Assembly (NCBI GenBank): GCA_963728045.1
Contig: CAVSIE010000002.1
Span: 496,001 to 560,000 of the forward strand
Direction of reading: 5' to 3'
Source of the DNA: VRUE01 sp963728045
Lineage (GTDB): Bacteria; Actinomycetota; Thermoleophilia; Solirubrobacterales; 70-9
DNA length: 64,000 nt
Below are positions 17,258 through 25,183 of the stretch, piece after piece; positions within the stretch are counted from its first letter, which is position 1; the number at the start of each line of letters is the position of its first letter. The translations under genes and the position numbers were made by a program. A model generated the notes under the pieces. That model searched no databases. It had not been told where the DNA came from and saw only the letters and a list, made by a program, of their open reading frames with translations.

Positions 17258-17818
17258 TTAGCCGCCGGGCAGGACGTTGATCGACCCCTGCATTTCGGGG
17301 TGGATCGCGCAGAGGTAGTAGAGCCTGGTCGGGCCAGCCGAGGTGTCGGCGGTCACCGGCTGCGCGAACGAGGTTCCCGGTTTGTTGCCGGTGAACCAGG
17401 AGTCGCCCTCGACTTTCTTGCTGCCCAGCGTGTCCCAGCCTTCGTTACCCGCGTCGACCGGATTCTCTTTCACCGGCCCGTTGCCTTTGACCCCGTGCCA
17501 GAGCGCGATCGCTCGGCAGATGTTGCCGGGGGCGAAGCACGACCGGCGTGCTTTCTGGGTCTTCGGCAGCGAGGCCTGGGTGACCAGCGAGAAGGTGTGC
17601 GGGCCGATCTGTTTGGGGTTGCTCTGGTTGACCACTTTCAGCTCTTCGCCGGCGACGATCGTTTTGGGGCCCTCGAAGCGGATACCACCTTTGGGGCCCT
17701 TCATCGCGATCGTCGCCGCAGAGGCGGTCGAGCCGAACGCGGCGACGGCGAGGAGCGCCCCCATCGCAACGAGGGCCGCAGCACGGATCGACGAGGCACG
17801 AGAAATACGCTGCTTCAA
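17258..17818 (-). CDS. Secreted cupredoxin with cysteine-bearing insertion
   Basis: This exported protein of 186 residues has a signal peptide (SIRAAALVAMGALLAVAAFGSTASA) and a cupredoxin fold. The histidine in GPHTFSLV and the Cys/His/Met set in YYLCAIHPEMQG supply type 1 copper ligands. Between them lies an insertion with two further cysteines (CFAPGNIC), which could form a disulfide. It starts with TTG at 17818 after AAAGGAGAG and is followed directly by the multicopper oxidase. The longer upstream frame is only antisense to the carboxylase gene. Confidence 0.75.
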   Translation of the reverse strand: MKQRISRASSIRAAALVAMGALLAVAAFGSTASAATIAMKGPKGGIRFEGPKTIVAGEELKVVNQSNPKQIGPHTFSLVTQASLPKTQKARRSCFAPGNICRAIALWHGVKGNGPVKENPVDAGNEGWDTLGSKKVEGDSWFTGNKPGTSFAQPVTADTSAGPTRLYYLCAIHPEMQGSINVLPGG

Positions 17819-17911
17819 CTTGCTCTCCTTTCGGCGCCGGTCTCCGCAGCGCACTTGGACGAAACTTGCGCAAAACCTTACCGAGCGCCCGCGAGGTATC
17901 AAGCTGGGAAC

Positions 17912-19495
17912 ATGCCGCTCGTGCCCGAGGGCGAGGAGACGAACGGGGGCGAGGAGCTGGCTGAGCTGCTGCGGCGGCGCGGCCTGGCCGAGGACGAGGC
18001 GCGCCCTGACGCGGTCGCCCGCCGCCATGCCGCCGGCGGGCGGACGGCGCGCGAAAACATCGCCGACCTCGTCGACCCCGGATCCCTCGTCGAGTACGGC
18101 CGCTTCGCGATCGCCGCGCAACGTGGGCGCCGCGAGGTCGACGACCTGATCGCCCGCACGCCCGCCGATGGCCTCATCGCCGGCACCGCTCGCGTCAACG
18201 GCGACCTCTTCGGCGAGCGCGCCGCCTGCGCGGTGCTCTCCTACGACTACACCGTCCTCGCGGGGACGCAGGGCGCCGTCGGCCACCGCAAGAAGGACCG
18301 GCTCTTCGAGCTGATCGAGCGAATGAGGCTGCCGACCGTCTTCTTCGCCGAGGGCGGCGGCGGCCGCCCGGGAGACACCGACTACCCGGTTGTCTCCGCG
18401 CTCGACACCCGCGCCTTCGCCCTCTGGGCTCGCCTCTCCGGCCTGGCGCCGAGGATCGCGGTCGTCGCTGGGCGCTGCTTCGCAGGCAACGCGACGATCG
18501 CCGGCTGCGCAGACCTGATCGTGGCCACGGAGAACGTCTCGCTCGGCATGGGAGGCCCGGCGATGATCGAGGGTGGCGGCCTCGGCAAGGTCGATGCCGA
18601 CGAGATCGGGCCGATCGAGATGCAGGCCGGCAATGGCGTCGTCGACCTCGTCGCCGCCGATGAGAAGGAGGCCACGGCGCTCACCCGGCGCCTGCTCTCC
18701 TATTTCCAGGGAGCGACGCCGCCCGGTCCCGAACCTGATCAGGACCGTCTCCGCGACCTGGTGCCGGAACGCCGGCGGCGGGCCTACGCGGTCCAGCCGA
18801 TCGTCGAGACCCTTGCCGACGAGGGATCGGTCACCTTCCTACGCGAGCGCTTCGCGCCTGAGATGGTCACTGCCCTGGCCCGGATCGAGGGGCGCCCGCT
18901 TGGTCTGATCGCCAACGACACCCGACACATGGCGGGGGCGATCACCAGTGACGGCGCCGACAAGGCGGCCCGCTTCCTGCAGCTCTGCGACGCCTTCGGG
19001 CTGCCGGTCATCTCGCTGGTCGACACGCCGGGGATGATGGTCGGCCCCGAGGCCGAGGCGACCGGTCTGGTCCGGCACTCCTCGCGACTGCTGGTCGCCG
19101 GCGCTGCTCTCCGCGTCCCGCTGATCGCGGTGATCCTCCGTCGCGGCTACGGGCTCGGCGCCCAGGCGATGGTGGGCGGCAGCCTGCACGAGCCGTTGCT
19201 GACCGTCGCCTGGCCGACTGCCCACCTCGGCCCGATGGGTCTGGAGGGCGCGGTCAAGCTGGCCCTGCGCAAGGAGCTGGAGGAGATTGCCGACGAGGAG
19301 GAGCGCGCGCAGCGCGTCCGCGCCCTGACCGCCGCCGCCGAAGAGAACGCGAAGGCGCTAAACGCCGCCGCGCTGTTTGAGCTCGACGACGTCATCGACC
19401 CGGCCGAGACCCGTTCCGCGATCGCCTCGACCCTGCGCGCGGCCTCGCAGCACCCCACGCCGATCGGCGGGCACCGCTTCGTCGACACTTGGTGA
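17912..19495 (+). CDS. Acyl-CoA carboxylase carboxyltransferase subunit (AccD/PccB family)
   Basis: This 527-residue protein has the two crotonase-like halves of biotin-dependent carboxyltransferases. The N half has ARENIADLVDPGSLVEYGRF, FFAEGGGGRPGD and CFAGNATIAGCADL. The C half has GLIANDTRHMAGAITSDGADKAARF, SLVDTPGMMVG and RRGYGLGAQAM. It moves the carboxyl group from biotin to an acyl-CoA. No biotin carboxylase or carrier gene is nearby, so the partner is elsewhere. Substrate (acetyl, propionyl or longer) cannot be read. It is divergent from the cupredoxin gene. Confidence 0.85.
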   Translation: MPLVPEGEETNGGEELAELLRRRGLAEDEARPDAVARRHAAGGRTARENIADLVDPGSLVEYGRFAIAAQRGRREVDDLIARTPADGLIAGTARVNGDLFGERAACAVLSYDYTVLAGTQGAVGHRKKDRLFELIERMRLPTVFFAEGGGGRPGDTDYPVVSALDTRAFALWARLSGLAPRIAVVAGRCFAGNATIAGCADLIVATENVSLGMGGPAMIEGGGLGKVDADEIGPIEMQAGNGVVDLVAADEKEATALTRRLLSYFQGATPPGPEPDQDRLRDLVPERRRRAYAVQPIVETLADEGSVTFLRERFAPEMVTALARIEGRPLGLIANDTRHMAGAITSDGADKAARFLQLCDAFGLPVISLVDTPGMMVGPEAEATGLVRHSSRLLVAGAALRVPLIAVILRRGYGLGAQAMVGGSLHEPLLTVAWPTAHLGPMGLEGAVKLALRKELEEIADEEERAQRVRALTAAAEENAKALNAAALFELDDVIDPAETRSAIASTLRAASQHPTPIGGHRFVDTW

Positions 19496-19517
19496 CTGCC
19501 TTCCCGCTATGCGGCGG

Positions 19518-19542
19518 GGTTTCACCCTCTAAGCGCAGGGTA
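19518..19542 (+). promoter_or_regulatory. SigB/SigF-type promoter of a 75-aa protein gene
   Basis: GGTTT at 19518-19522 and GGGTA at 19538-19542 are 15 bases apart, an exact match to the pattern also found before the sigma gene. The ATG at 19554 lies only 11 bases after the -10 box, so the mRNA would have almost no leader. Confidence 0.65.
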
Positions 19543-19553
19543 ATGCCCGCACC

Positions 19554-19781
19554 ATGGCAACACCCCGCACTCGAACCCAGCCGAAGCCAGGTGAGATCTG
19601 GCTCAGCTGCCCGCCGTACCTGCTGATCGCCCAGGTCCTCGCGGTGGACACCAAGCGCAGTCCCAGCGTGGTCAGTTACGAATTGCACGACGAGAACGGG
19701 TTCCCACTCGAGCGCGCCAACGCCGCGCTCGACGACGGTTGGTGGCAGGCGTTCCAGCCGCTGGTTCGCCGTCACGGCTGA
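19554..19781 (+). CDS. Conserved-looking small protein of unknown function, 75 aa
   Basis: The protein has 75 residues and no transmembrane segment. It starts with a basic Thr/Arg/Pro region and then has a compact beta-like core (GEIWLSCPPYLLIAQVLAVDTKRSP), ending in DDGWWQAFQPLVRRHG. I do not recognise a family. The gene has its own SigF-type promoter and probably a leaderless or near-leaderless message, which suggests a stress role. It is flanked by the carboxylase gene and the convergent ferritin-like operon. Confidence 0.6.
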   Translation: MATPRTRTQPKPGEIWLSCPPYLLIAQVLAVDTKRSPSVVSYELHDENGFPLERANAALDDGWWQAFQPLVRRHG

Positions 19782-19811
19782 CGCCGCGACGGCCGATCGC
19801 ACGGACTCCCA

Positions 19812-20036
19812 CTACAGGCGGGCGCGCAGCAGCTCCTTGCCCTGCTCGGCGCCCTTCCGGCTGGCCTCCTGAGCACGCCGGAAGAAATCCGCCAAGTCGT
19901 TGTCGCCTGCCCGCTCAGCGTCCTGGATGTAGGTCTCCAGCCGCAGCGCGTTGCTCAGGCACTGCTCGACAAACCAGATGACGTTGTAGTCCTTGTCCTT
20001 GGCGCCGGTTATATCGCCGGCCTCTTGCACTGCCAT
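19812..20036 (-). CDS. Small helical protein following a ferritin-like gene, 74 aa
   Basis: This 74-residue all-helical protein (YNVIWFVEQCLSNALRLETYIQDAERAGDNDLADFFRRAQEASRKGAEQG) resembles a half ferritin-like helical pair. It contains glutamate and one cysteine but not a full di-iron motif. It begins 13 bases after the stop of the ferritin-like gene and has a GAGGAGG-type ribosome site, so the two form an operon. A role as partner or regulator of the ferritin-like protein is only an inference. Confidence 0.65.
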   Translation of the reverse strand: MAVQEAGDITGAKDKDYNVIWFVEQCLSNALRLETYIQDAERAGDNDLADFFRRAQEASRKGAEQGKELLRARL

Positions 20037-20049
20037 GCGTCCTCCTCGG

Positions 20050-20595
20050 TCAGTTGGTTGAGCTTCCTTGGAAGCTGGATGAGTTGCCGGAAAGACCCTC
20101 GACCTCGTACTCGCGCAGGAACCCCTCGAACAGGCGGCGGTGGGACTGCTCGTCGTGGAGGATCGCGATCACCATGTCCTGGGTGACCGGATCGACCTGG
20201 TCGGTCTCCTCGACGATCCGGGTGTAGTGCTCAATCGCCCCCGTCTCCGCCTTGATCACGCCGCGGATCACGTGCACGATGTCGGTCTGCTCCTCGGGTG
20301 GCTGCAGGAAGCTCTGCTCAGCGGAGAAGGCCTCAGATCCGGGGACCACGCCATAGAGCTCCTTGATCCGCTCGGCGAAGCGCCGCGCGTGCCCGAGCTC
20401 CTCCTCGATGTCCTCGGTCAGCGACTCCTTGATCTCCTGCGCGCGCACGCCGTCGAGGTTGACCGAGGCGGCGAGGTAGCTCATCACCGTCTCGATCTCC
20501 ATCCAGTAAGCCTTCGTCAGCAACTCGATGACGTGATCGCGTGCCTCGCTGTTGGCTCCGTCGAAAATGCCCTTGCTCGGGCTGGTCGTCTCCAT
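20050..20595 (-). CDS. Ferritin-like / Dps-bacterioferritin superfamily protein
   Basis: The protein has 181 residues forming a four-helix bundle. Di-iron ligand patterns are visible: YWMEIETVMSY, EELGHARRFAERI (E...EExxH), KAETGAIEHYTRIV and LHDEQSHRRLFEGF. This matches ferritin-like DUF892/bacterioferritin relatives that oxidise or store iron. The ATG at 20595 was chosen because the upstream 54 residues are low-complexity. It is divergent from the stress sigma factor, with a 160-bp intergenic region, and probably belongs to the same stress response. Confidence 0.75.
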   Translation of the reverse strand: METTSPSKGIFDGANSEARDHVIELLTKAYWMEIETVMSYLAASVNLDGVRAQEIKESLTEDIEEELGHARRFAERIKELYGVVPGSEAFSAEQSFLQPPEEQTDIVHVIRGVIKAETGAIEHYTRIVEETDQVDPVTQDMVIAILHDEQSHRRLFEGFLREYEVEGLSGNSSSFQGSSTN

Positions 20596-20677
20596 CGCGG
20601 CTCTCGCTCCTCCGCTCGAGGGTTTCCGGTGAGGCTCCCCTACCCGCACGTGGGTCGTTGAATCGCGCGCTCGGGAC

Positions 20678-20702
20678 GGTTTGAGCCCACCCCCCACGGG
20701 TA
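20678..20702 (+). promoter_or_regulatory. SigB/SigF-type promoter of the sigma factor gene
   Basis: GGTTT at 20678-20682 and GGGTA at 20698-20702 are exactly 15 bases apart, matching the promoter class read by SigB/SigF-family factors. Its position 53 bases before the sigma gene start implies positive autoregulation. Confidence 0.65.
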
Positions 20703-20755
20703 GTCGGGCGGCCGGATGGAGACCGGCCGCTACGGTGCGGGATAGAGACTCGACC

Positions 20756-21553
20756 ATGCCCGCAGAGCAAGACGAAGAACACTCCCAGCACGCGACGCCC
20801 GGACCAGAGGAGCAACTGGCGAGCGAGGCAAAGCTCTGGGCCCGCTACGTCGAGCGGCGCGATCCCGCGACGCGGGAGGAGCTGGTCAGCCGCTACCTGC
20901 CGTTTGCCCGCAGCCTCACCCGGCGCTACCGGACGGCCAACGAGTCCTTCGACGACCTGCTCCAGGTCGCCAGCCTCGGCCTCGTCAACGCGATCGACCG
21001 CTTCGACCCCGACCGCGGCATCCCCTTCACCGCGTTCGCTTCGCCGACCATCCTCGGCGAGCTGAAGCGTCATTTCCGCGACCGGGTCTGGACAGTGCGC
21101 GTGCCGCGCGGCCTCCACGACCGGATGGCCGATGTCAGCAAAGCGATCGGCGAGCTGACCGAGGAGCTTCAGCGCTCCCCCTCAGTAGCCGAGATCGCGG
21201 AGCGGCTAGAGCTCGAGGAGACCGACGTGCTCGAGGTGCTTGAGGCGAACCACAACCGCCGGCCGCTCTCGCTGGACCGCCCGGCCAACGCCAACGATCC
21301 CGACGAGACGCCAGCGTCGGAGTGGATCGGCAGCGAGGACGAGGGCTACGAGCTAGTCGAGGGCAAGGTCGCGCTAGACGCCGCCCTCCCCCACCTCGAC
21401 GAGCGCGAGCGGTTAGTCCTCCGGCTGCGCTTCGTCGAGGACATGACGCAGTCGCAGATCGCCGAGCAGATCGGCCACTCGCAGATGCACGTCTCCCGCA
21501 TCCTGCGCCGCACGCTGCAGCGCATTCGCGAGCAGATCGAGGAAGAGGGCTGA
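20756..21553 (+). CDS. SigB/SigF/SigG-family stress sigma factor
   Basis: The protein has 265 residues. Region 2 is visible as LLQVASLGLVNAIDRFDPDRGIPF with TFASPTILGELKRHFRD-like core binding and -10 recognition elements. Region 3 is SPSVAEIAERL, and the region 4 helix-turn-helix is MTQSQIAEQIGHSQMHVSRILRR. It lacks region 1, as in general-stress sigma factors. The next gene encodes an anti-sigma kinase, and antagonists and a phosphatase follow. Its own promoter carries the class consensus, so it likely activates itself. Confidence 0.9.
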   Translation: MPAEQDEEHSQHATPGPEEQLASEAKLWARYVERRDPATREELVSRYLPFARSLTRRYRTANESFDDLLQVASLGLVNAIDRFDPDRGIPFTAFASPTILGELKRHFRDRVWTVRVPRGLHDRMADVSKAIGELTEELQRSPSVAEIAERLELEETDVLEVLEANHNRRPLSLDRPANANDPDETPASEWIGSEDEGYELVEGKVALDAALPHLDERERLVLRLRFVEDMTQSQIAEQIGHSQMHVSRILRRTLQRIREQIEEEG

Positions 21554-21556
21554 CGC

Positions 21557-22381
21557 TCAGCCGCGGATCGCGGCGAAGCGGACGACGACGTACTCGCCGT
21601 TCTCGTCCCGCTCGACGCGCAGCTCGTCCGCTAGCGCCTCGAGCGTGCCTCCGACCTGCGGCACGGCGAGCCCGTCGAGCAACCGCTGGCTCGCGCCGTC
21701 GGGCATCGGGCCGATCCGCAGGTCGATGCCGTCCTCCCCGTCGGCGATCGCGAAGCGCAGGTGGTCGTTGCCAAACGCCTGTGGAGCACGCGCCGAGACG
21801 GCGTCGGTGAGCAGCATCGCGTCGTTGAGCCGGTCGACGCTGATCGGGTGGCGCGAGGCAAGGGCGCCGACGACCCGCTCGAGCACCGGCGCAGCCAAGT
21901 CTGGGCGGCCGATCGTCACCTCCGTCGCCTCCGCGACCGGCGGAACGTCCACTTCCTCGGCGACCTCATCGCCTTCCTGCGGGGCCCGCAGCGGCAGGTG
22001 CATCCTCACTTCGGTGCCGCGGCCGAGGCCACCGGCGATCTCGAAGCTCTGCGAGAGCGCCGCGATCAGCGTCATCCCGATCCGCAAGCTCGGTCGCTCG
22101 ATGTCCGGCCGGGGGCGAATACCGCCTCCCGAGTCACGCACGCAAACGGTCAGGCCCTCATCCTCCGGAAACGCCTCCACTTCAAGCGGTCCCGTGTCGT
22201 CGTCGTAAGCGTGGACGACGACGTTCATGCAGGCCTCGGTGACGACGGTCTTCAGGTCGCCGATGCTCGGTTCGTTCATTCCCAGCTGCTCGGCGAGCCC
22301 GGCGACCGCGTGGCGAACGACCGCTACGTTGGCCGGCTTCGCAGGCAGCTTGAGGTTGAGGCCAGGTAGATCGCCGTTCAT
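21557..22381 (-). CDS. Anti-sigma factor kinase (RsbW/SpoIIAB type) with degenerate second domain
   Basis: This 274-residue protein has an N-terminal GHKL/HATPase domain. The N box is TEACMNVVVHAY (about 48-59), the G1 box VRDSGGGIRP and the late strand LGRGTEVRMHLPL. It would bind the sigma factor and phosphorylate STAS antagonists. From about residue 165 a second module runs (ISVDRLNDAMLLTDAVSARAP ... LADELRVERDENGEYVVVRF). It follows the same strand order but has no N box and no glycine motif. I interpret it as a decayed duplicate that may bind ligand or partner. It is convergent with the sigma gene. Confidence 0.8.
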   Translation of the reverse strand: MNGDLPGLNLKLPAKPANVAVVRHAVAGLAEQLGMNEPSIGDLKTVVTEACMNVVVHAYDDDTGPLEVEAFPEDEGLTVCVRDSGGGIRPRPDIERPSLRIGMTLIAALSQSFEIAGGLGRGTEVRMHLPLRAPQEGDEVAEEVDVPPVAEATEVTIGRPDLAAPVLERVVGALASRHPISVDRLNDAMLLTDAVSARAPQAFGNDHLRFAIADGEDGIDLRIGPMPDGASQRLLDGLAVPQVGGTLEALADELRVERDENGEYVVVRFAAIRG

Positions 22382-22478
22382 AGTCCTAGGGCATGTCCAA
22401 TCGAGTTCCGGGCTTACTCTGCGTCAGGGCTGCGGTTTGAAAGGCAAAGAGCGTATCTCGCGCGTTGACTCGTTTGGC

Positions 22479-22503
22479 TACCCGCGGCCGGTTCGCCGAA
22501 ACA
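22479..22503 (-). promoter_or_regulatory. Possible SigF-type promoter of the anti-sigma gene
   Basis: On the minus strand TGTTT (22503-22499) and GGGTA (22483-22479) are 15 bases apart, one mismatch from the class consensus. It lies about 100 bases upstream of the anti-sigma start. If real, sigma and anti-sigma are both induced by the sigma factor. The rest of the 200-bp gap shows no clear promoter for the STAS gene at 22582. Confidence 0.4.
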
Positions 22504-22581
22504 AAACCCTCCACAAATTGACCTTTGCTCGCTAGCATTGGCGAAGGGTCGTCGATCCCTGTCCGAGACGGGAGCCTTCAC

Positions 22582-22920
22582 ATGCCGACTGAACAACGCG
22601 ACATCACCGACGGCACCTTGGCCGTCCAGACGACGACGGAGGGAGACCTCAGAACCGTCTCCCTGCGCGGCGAGCTCGATCTCGCCAACGCCGACACCGC
22701 AGAGGCCGCAATCCAGGAGGCCCTCGATGAGGCGACGCAGATAGTCGTGGACCTGCAGGAGCTGGAGTTCATCGACTCGACCGGGATCGCTCTGCTGGTC
22801 GGGGCGCTCGGCCACAACGGAGACAGCGCCCGACTCCGCTTCGTGCCCAGCAAGTCGGCGGCCGTCAACCGGGTCCTCGACCTGACCGGCCTGTCCGAGC
22901 GGCTACCGCTGGTCGAGTAG
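22582..22920 (+). CDS. STAS-domain anti-sigma factor antagonist
   Basis: This 112-residue STAS protein of the RsbV/SpoIIAA kind has LRGELDLANADTAEAAI, the strand IVVDLQELEFIDSTGIALL with the phosphorylatable serine (about 71), and a C-terminal VLDLTGLSERLPLV helix. In the unphosphorylated form it would sequester the anti-sigma kinase encoded by the divergent gene. The ATG at 22582 follows a GGGAG site. Confidence 0.85.
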   Translation: MPTEQRDITDGTLAVQTTTEGDLRTVSLRGELDLANADTAEAAIQEALDEATQIVVDLQELEFIDSTGIALLVGALGHNGDSARLRFVPSKSAAVNRVLDLTGLSERLPLVE

Positions 22921-22929
22921 GCCGGGCGA

Positions 22930-23334
22930 TCAGGCCGAGACGCGGCCGAAGCGCGCTTCGGCAAGCTCGGGGTCGGGGAAGGCCTCGCCGCGGATGAAGC
23001 GGCCCTCACGTGTCTGCCAGATCCAGGCGATCGGCATGTCGCGGATGCCGAGATCGCGGCTGCGCAGGTACACCCGCCCCCGCACCAGCAAACGGCTCCC
23101 CTCCGACTCGACCTCCTTGACCGTGATCAGCAGCTCCTCCCAGACCCGGGCCACGTCGGACAGATACTCGTGCAGGCCGTCAGGCCCCATGTAAGGCTCC
23201 CCGCGCCCCACCTCTTCCCCGGTAACCGCGAAGAACTCCATCCCCTCGTGACAGAGCTCCGCGATCGCGTCGGCGTCGCGCCGGTTGAAGGCGTCGAAGA
23301 GGCGCTCAATCAGCTGCATCGGGGTCTCGGTCAT
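22930..23334 (-). CDS. SnoaL-like / NTF2-fold protein
   Basis: The protein has 134 residues with the alpha-beta cone pattern LIERLFDAFNRRDADAIAELCHEGMEF, a middle YMGPDGLHEYLSDVARVWEE and a final IAWIWQTREGRFIRGEAFPD. This is the SnoaL-like polyketide-cyclase superfamily. Many members are small-molecule binding proteins without a known reaction. Its start overlaps the stop of the SpoIIE phosphatase by four bases (ATGA), so it is co-expressed with the stress phosphatase. Confidence 0.75.
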   Translation of the reverse strand: MTETPMQLIERLFDAFNRRDADAIAELCHEGMEFFAVTGEEVGRGEPYMGPDGLHEYLSDVARVWEELLITVKEVESEGSRLLVRGRVYLRSRDLGIRDMPIAWIWQTREGRFIRGEAFPDPELAEARFGRVSA

Positions 23335-24671
23335 CGCGGCGCGACCGCCAGGATTGCCGCGTCGTCGTCCAGCGCGCCCTCGGTGAACGAGTGCAGCGCC
23401 CCCTCGAGTCGCTGTACGGCGAGCGCCGGGTTCGCGGCGCCGACCAGCTCGGCCCGCAGTCGCTCCTCGCCGAAGCGACCGCTCGGCCCCGAGGCCTCGA
23501 TGATCCCGTCGGTGACGACGACCACCTGCTGGCCGGGATCGATCGGAATCTGCTCCAGAGTCCAGTCGGCGTCGTCGAAGGCGCCGAGAAGGGGGCCCGG
23601 CGCCGCCGTCTCGGTGACCTCGTCCCCGTCGACGAGCAGCGGTGGCGGGTGCCCCGCTACCGCCATCCGAACCGGACGGCGAGAGTCTTCGGAGAGGGCG
23701 AAGGCGGCGACGCTGCACATCGCCGGGTCGTGCTGGGCGAGCAGCGCCCGGTTGAGGGTGGCGAGGGCGACCAGCGGATCGCCGGTGAGAACGGCGGCGG
23801 TGCGCAGCGTGTAGCGGGCCTGCGCGGTGATCGACGCGGCGCGGGCGCCTCGGCCGGTGACGTCGCCGATCACCAGCATCCAGCCGCCCCTGACCGGGAA
23901 GGCGTCGTAGAAGTCGCCGCCCACTTCGTTCTCGGCGCCGGCGGGTCGGTACATCGCCGCCGCGGACCAGCCGGGAATGTGCGGCAACGGTGGCGGCAGG
24001 AGTCCGCGTTGCAAGGTCTCGGCGATCTCTTCCCGCGCCTGCATGGCGCGCTCCAGATTGGAGAAGAGGCCGGCGTTGTCGAGTGCCAGCGCCACGCGCC
24101 CCGAGAGGACCCGGGCGAAGCTGGCGTCGTCGGGCCGGTAGCGCCGTCCCGACCAAGCCACCCCCAGAGTCAGGGCGCCGGTGACTCGGCCGCGCGCTCG
24201 CAGTGCCACCGTTATCGCCGAGCGCACACCGAGGCCGCACAGAAACTCGAAGTCGTCGTCATCGTGTGAGAGCAGGCGCAAGTCTTCCTCCGAAAGCCGT
24301 TCGAAGAAGCGAGGCGCCAGCGCCCTCCCCGATTCCTCATCGAGCATGTACTCGGGTATCGACGGCTGGCGCTCGGCGAGTCCGCGTTCGGCCTCTGGTG
24401 GGGCGCCGGGCCCTACCCGAACCCCGGCCCGCTGGGCACCCTCCCCGGAGAGCACGTCGATCATGCAGAAATCGGCTATCTGCGGGACGAGGACCTCACT
24501 GATCACAGTCAGGGTTTCCGGCAGCGAGCTCGCCGCATCGGAGACACGAGCGATGTCGTCGAGCACTTCGAAGCGCTGCGTCACCCGGCGGGTGCGAACA
24601 CGGGAGGCAATGAGCAGGTAGCCGAGCGTCGCTGAGGCGACGGCCAGAGCCGCGATCACGATGCCCTCCAC
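23331..24671 (-). CDS. Membrane-anchored GAF-SpoIIE (PP2C) phosphatase
   Basis: This 446-residue protein has one transmembrane helix (GIVIAALAVASATLGYLLIA, about 3-22), a GAF domain (about 45-200, LPETLTVISEVLVPQIADF to LALDNAGLF) and a PP2C-type SpoIIE domain. Metal motifs are NEVGGDFYDAF, VIGDVTGRGA and the final GALDDDAAILAV. It would dephosphorylate STAS antagonists in response to a signal bound by GAF, releasing the sigma factor. The GTG at 24671 follows GAAGGAGA by six bases and fits the TM helix; the longer frame to 24848 is antisense to the STAS gene. Confidence 0.85.
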   Translation of the reverse strand: MEGIVIAALAVASATLGYLLIASRVRTRRVTQRFEVLDDIARVSDAASSLPETLTVISEVLVPQIADFCMIDVLSGEGAQRAGVRVGPGAPPEAERGLAERQPSIPEYMLDEESGRALAPRFFERLSEEDLRLLSHDDDDFEFLCGLGVRSAITVALRARGRVTGALTLGVAWSGRRYRPDDASFARVLSGRVALALDNAGLFSNLERAMQAREEIAETLQRGLLPPPLPHIPGWSAAAMYRPAGAENEVGGDFYDAFPVRGGWMLVIGDVTGRGARAASITAQARYTLRTAAVLTGDPLVALATLNRALLAQHDPAMCSVAAFALSEDSRRPVRMAVAGHPPPLLVDGDEVTETAAPGPLLGAFDDADWTLEQIPIDPGQQVVVVTDGIIEASGPSGRFGEERLRAELVGAANPALAVQRLEGALHSFTEGALDDDAAILAVAPR

Positions 24672-24764
24672 CCAATCTCCTTCCCCTAGACCCCAACTTG
24701 GATGCGGCCAAGAACGCTTTACCAAAAAGAGGGTACCGCTTCCTGCGCTAGCATCCGGTGACTT

Positions 24765-25124
24765 TTGAACCCGAATCGATTCGAGGTTGTCGAGGAGGAA
24801 CGCGACGGCGTCCGCATCCTCGCCGTGACCGGAGAGCTCGACCTGCACACCGCGCCGCAGCTCGAGGAACGGCTCGAAGAAGTCAAAGGCGGACTGCTCG
24901 TCGATCTCTCCAACTGTGAGTTCATCGACTCGACCGGGATCGGGCTTATCGTCAGGACCTGGCGACGGCTCGACACCAACCTGGACGGAAGTGACGCGAG
25001 CCGCTTCGCCCTCTGCGGACTCGGCGATCAGGTGCAGCGCCTAATTGAGATCACCGGTCTCGAGAGTTCGTTGCGGACGTACGCGGTGCGCGACGAGGCG
25101 CTCGCCGAGCTTCGCAACGAGTAG
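24765..25124 (+). CDS. Second STAS-domain antagonist
   Basis: This 119-residue STAS protein has VTGELDLHTAPQLEERLEE, the phosphosite strand LLVDLSNCEFIDSTGIGLIV (serine about 58) and a C-terminal LIEITGLESSLRTY helix. It is divergent from the SpoIIE phosphatase, its likely enzyme. With the STAS gene at 22582 it gives the module two antagonists, which may feed separate signals into one kinase. The start is TTG at 24765, without a clear ribosome site. Confidence 0.8.
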   Translation: MNPNRFEVVEEERDGVRILAVTGELDLHTAPQLEERLEEVKGGLLVDLSNCEFIDSTGIGLIVRTWRRLDTNLDGSDASRFALCGLGDQVQRLIEITGLESSLRTYAVRDEALAELRNE

Positions 25125-25183
25125 GCCGGGTCGGGTGGCCGGGTGTTAGGCTCCCCCGCGCTCTAACGGGAGGAGAGACGACT

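Noticed and set aside
17258..18286. Long minus-strand frame of 342 residues
   Set aside because: The first 156 residues are antisense to the acyl-CoA carboxylase gene; the cupredoxin signal peptide and ribosome site place the start at 17818.
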